A stretch of 45,860 bases of DNA. Origin: a virus. Numbering within the stretch: the stretch's first letter is position 1; each line of letters begins with the position of its first letter. Where the stretch lies: positions 1 to 45,860 of IMG/VR virus record IMGVR_UViG_3300033153_002571; one strand, written 5' to 3'. The notes below the pieces were generated by a model. That model did not search any database, was not told the origin of the DNA, and was given only the letters and a program-made list of their open reading frames with translations. The position numbers and the translations under genes were made by a program. Shown here in pieces: positions 1-5,368 of the stretch.

Positions 1-72
1 CTACGGAATCAAAACGGCATACCGTCACCCCCGTCTCTACAGTACCTTTTTATTCTGTGAGATATAGCTTGA
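1..72. other. left window end, intergenic; half of a dyad that spans the joined ends
   Basis: No gene is visible here. GTCACCCC at 24-31, followed after two bases by TCTC at 34-37, is the inverse complement of GAGAGGGGTGAC at 45845-45856. If the two window ends are adjacent, as in a circularised or concatemeric phage genome, these arms form a 12-bp dyad with a two-base bulge around a 27-base spacer. It lies between the 73-795 gene and TerS, where lambda-type phages carry cos. There is no U-tract, so a terminator is unlikely. The role as a packaging site is inference. Confidence 0.4.
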
Positions 73-795
73 CTATCTGGTCATTCCTAGCCGCTTCAGT
101 TGGAACTTCAAAGCGTCCTCATAAATCTTTTGAGCGAACGGTTCAGTCCTCTTGACTGCCGGCTGCATCCATGGCGACTTTGGTACACGAACACTTGTCT
201 CAGAGAGATCCCAAATCATTTTGAGTTTTGCATTACCTGGCCATCCTCTCTTAACACTACGACCACCTACAACTTTATAGATACCTCTCTTCTTACCCTT
301 CCCAAAATTCAGGAAGATATGTCTCCTCCCAGTTCGTACCGCTTGACCGACTTTAATAATTAAATTCTGTTTCGATGTTCTTCTATTGAGCAGTTTAATA
401 TTCTTAAGCTTGTTACCTCTTGTAGGTAACTTAGTTCTAGGTCGTGCCTCTTCTCCCTCACCAGAGGAATATGATGTAGCTATCGGTACTCCGTGCTTGC
501 CCTTCTTACGCTTAGTGCCACCAAACTCCTGTAGCTCCATGTATGGGGCTATTGAACCCACAACAGACATCTGACGCTTTAGATTAAGCGTCTTGGTTGG
601 CTCAAAGAGAACACTCTTCTCTGTGTATTTATTACGGCTAATCATATCACGCTTGATTATACCTCTGGCGAAACCCATCGCCTTGAACGCTATGCCGTTG
701 AGTGTTGCCTTAGTAGCGAAAGGAAATGCTTTGAACTTAACATCTTTTAATGTCTGCTCTAATTGCTTTATATTTCTATCATCAATTTTTATCAT
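73..795 (-). CDS. putative minor tail protein (GPZ-like virion morphogenesis protein)
   Basis: A 240-residue, strongly basic protein. The N-terminal segment (residues 25-45, FPFATKATLNGIAFKA) resembles the start of prophage minor tail protein Z / virion morphogenesis proteins, where a run like 'LPFATAKALNDTA' is typical. The middle (90-190) is rich in Lys, Arg and Gly. It is transcribed leftward off the window edge and, if the genome is circular, would be the first gene of the late operon, just upstream of TerS. The first ATG has no Shine-Dalgarno sequence and sits about where transcription from the promoter at 802-830 should start, so the mRNA may be leaderless. Family assignment is tentative. 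Confidence 0.5.
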   Translation of the reverse strand: MIKIDDRNIKQLEQTLKDVKFKAFPFATKATLNGIAFKAMGFARGIIKRDMISRNKYTEKSVLFEPTKTLNLKRQMSVVGSIAPYMELQEFGGTKRKKGKHGVPIATSYSSGEGEEARPRTKLPTRGNKLKNIKLLNRRTSKQNLIIKVGQAVRTGRRHIFLNFGKGKKRGIYKVVGGRSVKRGWPGNAKLKMIWDLSETSVRVPKSPWMQPAVKRTEPFAQKIYEDALKFQLKRLGMTR

Positions 796-801
796 GTGTA
801 T

Positions 802-830
802 AAGATAAGCTAAATAAAGCTAAAAGTCAA
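802..830 (-). promoter_or_regulatory. leftward sigma70-type promoter (TTGACT-17-TATCTT)
   Basis: On the minus strand TTGACT (830-825) is followed by a 17-base spacer and TATCTT (807-802). The predicted start is about base 795, which is the A of the ATG of the 73-795 gene. The -35 box is preceded by CAC, matching the CACTTGAC context of other promoters in this window. Confidence 0.55.
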
Positions 831-985
831 GTGGACCGAAGGCACATTCGTTCGGGCAGGCACAAACCGTTTAAGATACGTATGCTACGGGTGTTTATAG
901 GGAATAACTCTATCTTATTACTATTACTTACTATATATATAATTATATATAAACATACATCATATTATATTGCTATGCTGAGTAT

Positions 986-1050
986 ATATCTACTGTACAC
1001 ATATATTGAACGTATAATATGAACGTACATTAGAGTTGTACAGTAGATAT
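986..1050. repeat. 14-bp perfect inverted repeat, 37-base spacer
   Basis: ATATCTACTGTACA at 986-999 is exactly inverted as TGTACAGTAGATAT at 1037-1050. The spacer carries two direct copies of GAACGTA (1008-1014 and 1021-1027). Arm length and AT-rich setting suggest a protein-binding or origin element; no function is proven. Confidence 0.7.
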
Positions 1051-1055
1051 TTTCA

Positions 1056-1079
1056 GTGTCTAGAATAGGGATTAGACAC
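1056..1079. repeat. 7-bp hairpin GTGTCTA/TAGACAC
   Basis: GTGTCTA (1056-1062) and TAGACAC (1073-1079) flank a 10-base loop, immediately followed by a smaller CCCT/AGGG dyad near 1079-1088 and a pyrimidine-rich stretch. It could be an operator or a weak terminator. Confidence 0.4.
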
Positions 1080-1276
1080 CCTCTAGGGAGCACCTTTTCC
1101 TTCCATACTATCAAATAGCTTATATTTAGCGGGTTTTCTGCACTGTGACCGTATTTTCAAGCAGCTACAAAAGCATATTCTCAGTATGCATTATGTTTAT
1201 TTTAAAGGTTTAAAGATTATAAGTTAGCAAATACACGTATGTATAAAGATGTTTCACCATTCTGTGGTTTTCTACA

Positions 1277-1332
1277 CCGTAGCGGCTTCGGTAGAACTGT
1301 AGCCGCCACTGAACCGCTACAACCCGCTACGG
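1277..1332. repeat. nested inverted repeat upstream of the rightward promoter
   Basis: The outer arms CCGTAGCGG (1277-1285) and CCGCTACGG (1324-1332) are perfect inverse complements. Inside, TGTAGC (1298-1303) pairs with GCTACA (1316-1321). The result is a roughly 56-base element that can fold on either strand, GC-rich in an AT-rich setting, 24 bases before the -35 box of the promoter at 1357. It may be a structured RNA or an operator. Confidence 0.55.
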
Positions 1333-1356
1333 ATAAAAAGATAATTAAAATAAAAC

Positions 1357-1385
1357 TTGACATTGGGTGGTGTATGTATTACATT
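1357..1385 (+). promoter_or_regulatory. rightward sigma70-type promoter (TTGACA-17-TACATT)
   Basis: TTGACA at 1357-1362, a 17-base spacer and TACATT at 1380-1385, with AC just before the -35 box as in other promoters here. The predicted start near 1392 lies 27 bases upstream of the ATG at 1419 and excludes any longer upstream reading frame as the true N-terminus of that gene. Confidence 0.65.
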
Positions 1386-1418
1386 TATTTTAAACACAAA
1401 CTAACGAAGGGGGTTGAT

Positions 1419-1772
1419 ATGGATTTGAGAAAACTAATGAAAGAGGCTGGTATCGGGCCGACCAGATTGGCTGAATTAACTGGACTATCAGTACCAACAG
1501 TGTACACAGTATTAAAAGATGAAAACGCAGTAGAATTAAGAACCATAAAGGTAATCGCTTTGTTCTTTGGTTATTCTTTTAGATTAGAAGGGCATGCGTT
1601 GAGTAGAACCGTTTACTCAATAGTTAAAGAGTCTGGAATGTCTAACAAAACGATAAAGGATGCTCTATCTTTAAAGGACGGTACTAAAATGTCCACAATA
1701 AAAGCTTTAATCGAAAGGGTCGCTGGGTTAGGTATAAAAATAATTAAAACTGGGGGTACTGATGTTAAGTAG
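1419..1772 (+). CDS. modular helix-turn-helix protein, module A
   Basis: A 117-residue protein. The ATG at 1419 is chosen because it follows GAAGGGGG at a good distance and lies just downstream of a promoter; the open frame extends further upstream but through that promoter. Residues 10-45 (TRLAELTGLSVPTVYTVL) form a Cro/XRE-like helix-turn-helix, and residues 70-95 (SGMSNKTIKDALSLKDGT) look like a second. This two-part module is repeated as the C-terminal half of the next gene (shared GTKM plus FFGY motifs). It is the first gene of the rightward operon and overlaps the next by 11 bases. DNA-binding is inferred; the target is unknown. Confidence 0.7.
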   Translation: MDLRKLMKEAGIGPTRLAELTGLSVPTVYTVLKDENAVELRTIKVIALFFGYSFRLEGHALSRTVYSIVKESGMSNKTIKDALSLKDGTKMSTIKALIERVAGLGIKIIKTGGTDVK

Positions 1773-2418
1773 GATAGTGACTGATGTGTCAAAAGTATCT
1801 GAACTTATAGGGCTTTCAAAAGAGGATATCGTAGGCATCGTAAATCAAAAGAATTATCGGGCGACAATCTTTATCGTAGAAAGAATTTTATTGATTTACG
1901 GGAAAAGATTGAGGATCGTTAATGAGTACGATGTGGTTCCTACGGATTCAGATACATTAGTAGGGAATACCCTTATATTTTCGGATTTGAGAAAAATTGT
2001 ACAAGATAAGGGTTGGACACTTGAAATAGTAGATTGTATAGCGTTTGCCGAAGAGCGTGTCGGAGTTTCTAAGTGTTTTCCTTCCATACAAAAAGGGCTT
2101 AGAAAGTATAAACGGGCATTCAAGGCTTCTATTTTTGAAATATCTGAGGAGATAGGTCTTCCCGAGGTAACTGTTACTAAGATACTTAATGAGGACTTAT
2201 CCTATATAAGTGTTGGACTTGTAGATAGAGTAGCTGATTTTTTTGGATATTATCTAAAATTAAATACTCTACAAGATTACTTACTTCCTAGGAGTATAGG
2301 GATGAAATCTTCAACTCTAGATAATGCTTTTAAATTATATGACGGAACTAAAATGAAAACATTGCATACTCTCGCTAAACATGGGATAGTTGAATTAAAA
2401 CTAATGGGACTGGACTAA
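1762..2418 (+). CDS. modular helix-turn-helix protein, modules B + A
   Basis: A 218-residue protein with SD GGGGG at 1752-1756 and an 11-base overlap with the preceding gene. The N-terminal half (residues 1-95: VSKVSELIGLSKEDI, GKRL, EYD, FSDLRKI) matches the whole of the next gene (module B). The C-terminal half (about 115-218: ISEEIGLPEVTVTKIL, FFGYYLKL, YDGTKMKTL) matches the preceding gene (module A). It is thus a natural fusion of its two neighbours' folds. Each half has a helix-turn-helix-like segment. It is probably a DNA-binding regulator; no closer family is recognised. Confidence 0.7.
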   Translation: MLSRIVTDVSKVSELIGLSKEDIVGIVNQKNYRATIFIVERILLIYGKRLRIVNEYDVVPTDSDTLVGNTLIFSDLRKIVQDKGWTLEIVDCIAFAEERVGVSKCFPSIQKGLRKYKRAFKASIFEISEEIGLPEVTVTKILNEDLSYISVGLVDRVADFFGYYLKLNTLQDYLLPRSIGMKSSTLDNAFKLYDGTKMKTLHTLAKHGIVELKLMGLD

Positions 2419-2759
2419 TGCTAAAAAACCTAATAACTAATGTAACGGAAGTTTCAAAAGCTACTGGATTATCAAGAGTTACTATCTACTCCGCAATAAA
2501 AGACGACCCAACTGTCACACTAAAAACCATACATAAGATACTATTGCACTTTGGAAAAAGGCTCGTTGCTAGAGATGAATATGATTTAACGCCAATAGTT
2601 GCTGATGTAATGCCAGACATGGAGAACGAAAAACTTAGGAAAGCCATTGACCTGGAAGGTAATCTGAAATTTTCAGAATTAAAAAAGATCGCAGACTTCC
2701 AAAAATGGGAGCTGATACTAGAAAACTGTGAGAGACCGCAGAAAGTGTATAAAAAGTAA
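2418..2759 (+). CDS. modular helix-turn-helix protein, module B
   Basis: A 113-residue protein starting at a TAATG overlap with the stop of the preceding gene, so it is translationally coupled. Residues 8-30 (VTEVSKATGLSRVTIYSAI) form a helix-turn-helix-like segment. The rest follows module B of the preceding protein (TLKTIHKILLHFGKRL, DEYDLTP, FSELKKIADFQKWEL). There is a single module only. It is probably a small DNA-binding protein acting with, or competing against, its two relatives; this is inference. Confidence 0.7.
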   Translation: MLKNLITNVTEVSKATGLSRVTIYSAIKDDPTVTLKTIHKILLHFGKRLVARDEYDLTPIVADVMPDMENEKLRKAIDLEGNLKFSELKKIADFQKWELILENCERPQKVYKK

Positions 2760-2772
2760 AGGAGATCACACC

Positions 2773-2955
2773 GTGACCAAAGCAACCATCAACACTAAAC
2801 TAATCAACAACCAACGCATCGAATGCTTAAAGCGTAATTTCAATGTGGTTACTATCGGCAACCATCAACTCGAGGTAACAGATACCGGTGAAGACCTAAA
2901 GGAACTAATAAACCGTTGGAAACTTCCAGCTGCTGCAGTAGTGTGGGAGGAGTAG
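2773..2955 (+). CDS. hypothetical small protein
   Basis: A 60-residue protein. The GTG at 2773 is preferred over an ATG at 2728 because AAAGGAG sits 8 bases upstream and the earlier start would run inside the preceding gene. The sequence is VTKATINTKLINNQRI... ending KLPAAAVVWEE. No motif is recognised. The stop adjoins the next ATG, so the gene sits inside the operon. Confidence 0.55.
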   Translation: MTKATINTKLINNQRIECLKRNFNVVTIGNHQLEVTDTGEDLKELINRWKLPAAAVVWEE

Positions 2956-3156
2956 ATGAACACTTGGAAAAAACATTGTGATAGAGAAGCATGTGGTAAC
3001 TGTGAGATGCTTAAATTCTGTAGACTGTATTTCGATTGCAATTATAGTCCGATATTGAAAAATTCAGTTGCTAACAAATACCTACAAACAGAACGGGCCG
3101 TAATTTTGGCAAACACTAAAAAACTTATAAAGCAATCAAGGAGATTGACACGATGA
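2956..3156 (+). CDS. cysteine-rich small protein (possible metal-binding)
   Basis: A 66-residue protein with a strong SD (GGAGGAG) just upstream. Five cysteines are packed in the first 28 residues with the spacing C-x4-C-x2-C-x5-C-x5-C, and a His precedes the first one. This is suited to binding zinc or an iron-sulphur cluster. The C-terminal half is basic and helical. It overlaps the next gene by an ATGA. The family is not recognised. Confidence 0.6.
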   Translation: MNTWKKHCDREACGNCEMLKFCRLYFDCNYSPILKNSVANKYLQTERAVILANTKKLIKQSRRLTR

Positions 3157-3368
3157 ATATAAAAGAGATGATGATAGGAGTGATTATGTCAGTAGTAGGT
3201 TTCTCGGTGATAATGATACTACCTTTTTCATTTTGGTTTAAGGGTGATACTAAGCCACCAACACCACGAACAACACAAGTAATAATGGTAACCGACAGCG
3301 TAACCACATCAAAGATTGATTCAACTTATGCACTACTGAAACGGATGGATAAATTTATCAGGGAGTAA
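3153..3368 (+). CDS. small single-pass membrane protein
   Basis: A 71-residue protein. One hydrophobic helix at residues 5-29 (MMIGVIMSVVGFSVIMILPF) is followed by a polar Pro/Thr-rich stretch and a charged C-terminus. The start overlaps the preceding stop (ATGA). Orientation and role are unknown. Small membrane proteins in early phage operons often act on the host envelope or in exclusion, but nothing here decides that. Confidence 0.6.
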   Translation: MNIKEMMIGVIMSVVGFSVIMILPFSFWFKGDTKPPTPRTTQVIMVTDSVTTSKIDSTYALLKRMDKFIRE

Positions 3369-3372
3369 TCGC

Positions 3373-3582
3373 ATGACACTAACACAAGCAATCGAAAAAT
3401 CAAAAATCAGTAAGTCTGCCATAGCAAAATACGCAGGGATAAGTAGAACCAGATTAGAAGCTATAATATTCAAACCGTACCGCTCGAAACTTGAAGAGTT
3501 GTGGAAAATAGCGGATGGTATCGGAATAGATTTTATTGTGGCCCAGGCTGGATTTGATTTTCACATTAAACGGAGGAGGTAA
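3373..3582 (+). CDS. small helix-turn-helix protein
   Basis: A 69-residue XRE-like protein. The helix-turn-helix segment is at residues 11-35 (ISKSAIAKYAGISRTRLEAI), followed by LEELWKIADGIGIDF, which fits the last helices of a Cro/cI-type domain. The C-terminus is basic (IKRRR). There is no second domain, so it is more like a Cro or an accessory regulator than a cI-type repressor. Confidence 0.65.
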   Translation: MTLTQAIEKSKISKSAIAKYAGISRTRLEAIIFKPYRSKLEELWKIADGIGIDFIVAQAGFDFHIKRRR

Positions 3583-3584
3583 AG

Positions 3585-3806
3585 ATGAACGATATATTAC
3601 TAAAAGCGATAGGTGAACACCTAGGGTACGATGTAGGAGAAATTAGTTCGATAGGAAAGGAGGTAGAAGGGGCGAATGCTTTCACCACTCATGTAACTAT
3701 TGATAAATTTGAATACTTAATTCACCCATTAACAGACGGGAATTTACTTATAAAGAAAAGAGAAGTATCACCTTGGATATCTATAGGAATTGTTGGGGCT
3801 AAATAG
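3585..3806 (+). CDS. hypothetical protein, end of operon
   Basis: A 73-residue protein with SD GGAGGAGG a few bases before the ATG. No motif is recognised. The stop codon lies inside the hairpin at 3793-3812, which marks the end of this rightward operon, and the next gene is convergent. Confidence 0.55.
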   Translation: MNDILLKAIGEHLGYDVGEISSIGKEVEGANAFTTHVTIDKFEYLIHPLTDGNLLIKKREVSPWISIGIVGAK

Positions 3807-3812
3807 CCCCAA
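3793..3812. terminator. bidirectional hairpin between convergent operons
   Basis: TTGGGGCT (3793-3800) and AGCCCCAA (3805-3812) form an 8-bp stem with a 4-base loop. It lies between two converging genes that end at 3806 and 3817. The U-tracts are weak on both strands (ACATTTAT on the plus side), so termination may be partial. Confidence 0.6.
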
Positions 3813-3816
3813 ACAT

Positions 3817-4371
3817 TTATCTTTGAATCCCGCCTAAACTCCATTTCCCTCTCAATCTAACCATCTTAGCAAAATCATCCGGCGTGAACTCATTGGATGG
3901 TTTGTTTTCTGTTAGAATATTCATTTCCTGGTAAGCTTCAGCAATTAACTCAGAGCAGAAAACAGTTGATAAGTCCTCTTTATTCTCTCCGCCCCACCCA
4001 TCCCAAGCACTTTTGAATAGCTCAACTTTACTAGTCTCATATTTACGACCCTTCATCGCCTTACGGAACGCACCAAGAGCGGATAATGTGGCTTTAGTCC
4101 TCCTCCCCTTTAAATGCCTGAAGGCTACATATCCGTCATATTCTTTAATCCGCTTACTTAAAACAGATATTTGTACACCATCCTTATCATCAACTAATGA
4201 TGTTGACTCCCAACAATAAACAATATCACTAATCGGATCCTTAACTACCATAGCCACATGAGACCATTCCGATCTCGAAAATAGCTTAATTGCCCCACTC
4301 ACCATACTGTTACCGGAGAACAGAATAATATCCCCGGTTTGCAAGTCATCTCTAATTTTTTCGTAATCCAT
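3817..4371 (-). CDS. YiiX/YaeF-like permuted papain-fold peptidase (C92 family)
   Basis: A 184-residue protein. It shows the marks of the permuted NlpC/P60 papain-like group: GDIILF near residue 13, the His of SEWSHVAMVV at residue 38, a following CWES segment (residues 53-56), and the nucleophile Cys of VFCSELIAEAYQ at residue 139. In this fold His precedes Cys, unlike normal papain. Such enzymes cut or transfer acyl or peptide groups, often in the envelope. No signal peptide is seen. It is the last gene of the leftward operon; a role in lysis or host-envelope modification is possible but not shown. Confidence 0.75.
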   Translation of the reverse strand: MDYEKIRDDLQTGDIILFSGNSMVSGAIKLFSRSEWSHVAMVVKDPISDIVYCWESTSLVDDKDGVQISVLSKRIKEYDGYVAFRHLKGRRTKATLSALGAFRKAMKGRKYETSKVELFKSAWDGWGGENKEDLSTVFCSELIAEAYQEMNILTENKPSNEFTPDDFAKMVRLRGKWSLGGIQR

Positions 4372-4374
4372 TTG

Positions 4375-4704
4375 TTACTCTCCTCCGTTAGGCTGCCAAA
4401 GACCTAAATCTTTCATCAGCTTTTTTTTATAATTTTTGTATTCTTTCCGTTTTTTAGCAGTCTCTTCTGTATACTTATAATTTTTAGCTGCTCGCTTCTG
4501 GTTATCTTCTTTGGTTTTGTCAGCAATACTCTTGTTACACAAGCGACAGATAAACATTTCAGAAACCCCAAAGGATTTCGCAAGTACTTTATACGGCGTC
4601 TTGAAGCTTGCTCTCGACCTTATTATTTCATTGATAGTATTTACTGGAAGATTATGTCTTCTACGATCATACCTCTCCGGAACTCTTATTTTATTTATAT
4701 TCAT
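4375..4704 (-). CDS. small helix-turn-helix-like basic protein
   Basis: A 109-residue, very basic protein. Residues 35-56 (TPYKVLAKSFGVSEMFICRL) fit a helix-turn-helix of the kind found in phage endonuclease-associated or regulatory proteins. The C-terminal half is Lys/Tyr-rich and probably helical. It overlaps the upstream M15 gene by 4 bases. No catalytic motif is seen. Confidence 0.55.
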   Translation of the reverse strand: MNINKIRVPERYDRRRHNLPVNTINEIIRSRASFKTPYKVLAKSFGVSEMFICRLCNKSIADKTKEDNQKRAAKNYKYTEETAKKRKEYKNYKKKLMKDLGLWQPNGGE

Positions 4705-5063
4705 AATTTAACTTTCATAACGAATTCATCTTTAATATCTGAAATTCCTAAATGAATAATCCCTTTCTTAGGATAAATAAATACCCTTGTAAATCCCGCC
4801 AGCATAGCCCCGTTCATGATAGCGTACAATTCAGTACTACTCTTAAACTCAACATCAAATCCGGTACCATAAACATGGTCACTAGCATCCACCCCGCCAA
4901 CCTTACAATTATGAGGAAGGCATCTTGTAGCTGAGGTAAGCCGGAAAGGAACTCCGGCAATATGTCTCGCTTTATTAAGTACCCACCATGCGACTGGGTC
5001 TCTGACTATAAGCCCGCAGCAAGGGCAAGCTAACTCTTTATCTGTGAAATATGTCTGTGCCAT
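4701..5063 (-). CDS. M15-type zinc peptidase, probable endolysin
   Basis: A 120-residue single-domain protein. The S-x-H-x2-G-x3-D signature is present at residues 61-70 (SDHVYGTGFD), with H63 and D70 as zinc ligands, and H104 (IIHLGI) fits the third ligand. The N-terminal CPCCG (13-17) is usual in phage M15_3 proteins. These are D-Ala-D-Ala-type carboxypeptidases or endopeptidases that cut peptidoglycan stem peptides. Oddly, the residue two after H104 is Gly, where family members commonly have Asp (HxD). No signal peptide, so a holin would be needed. It is the only clear lysis enzyme here. Confidence 0.75.
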   Translation of the reverse strand: MAQTYFTDKELACPCCGLIVRDPVAWWVLNKARHIAGVPFRLTSATRCLPHNCKVGGVDASDHVYGTGFDVEFKSSTELYAIMNGAMLAGFTRVFIYPKKGIIHLGISDIKDEFVMKVKL

Positions 5064-5368
5064 TATTTACTCTCCTGCCAATCTAATTTTTTTAGGGTTA
5101 AAACAAAGGTATTCTTGTACACTTTTTCCGTATAAAATTCAAGACTCTTTATATTACTTGCTGCTATTTTAGTAAACGGAAATTGATTTGAGTACTTATC
5201 TCCGATGTGTAAATAGGAGATATTTTTCCACCACATAATCCAGCATTTAATATATTTAGTTTTAAATTCAATTGTTCTTGAAAACCCGCTTATTTTATCT
5301 ATATCTATATACTTTGGATTACAATCACACTCTTCTAATAATTTAAATATTTCTTCAAGGTCTATCAT
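5063..5368 (-). CDS. hypothetical protein
   Basis: A 101-residue protein with SD TGGAGG before the ATG. The N-terminus is acidic with two close cysteines (ECDCN); the middle is aromatic (CWIMWWKNISYLHIG). It is tightly placed between the primase-helicase and the M15 peptidase. No family is recognised. Confidence 0.55.
   Translation of the reverse strand: MIDLEEIFKLLEECDCNPKYIDIDKISGFSRTIEFKTKYIKCWIMWWKNISYLHIGDKYSNQFPFTKIAASNIKSLEFYTEKVYKNTFVLTLKKLDWQESK

Larger units (their letters stand above)
796..1418. other. gene-free AT-rich control region; candidate origin
   Basis: About 620 bases separate the leftward gene at 73-795 from the rightward operon at 1419. I see no convincing gene. The stretch holds the leftward promoter (802-830), a GC-richer block at 831-895 with a CCGAA/TTCGG hairpin, a very AT-rich tract (about 900-1020), a 14-bp inverted repeat (986-1050), a 7-bp hairpin (1056-1079), a folded GC-rich element (1277-1332) and the rightward promoter (1357-1385). 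An AT-rich tract with dyads between divergent transcription units is typical of an origin or a regulatory switch. Either role is inference. Confidence 0.45.

Noticed and set aside
831-1022. Rightward 63-codon reading frame
   Set aside because: No SD, composition dictated by AT-rich repeats, overlaps the dyad; no protein-like pattern.
1239-1418. Upstream extension of the first HTH gene
   Set aside because: The extension runs through the nested inverted repeat and the promoter at 1357-1385, and ATG 1419 has a strong SD.
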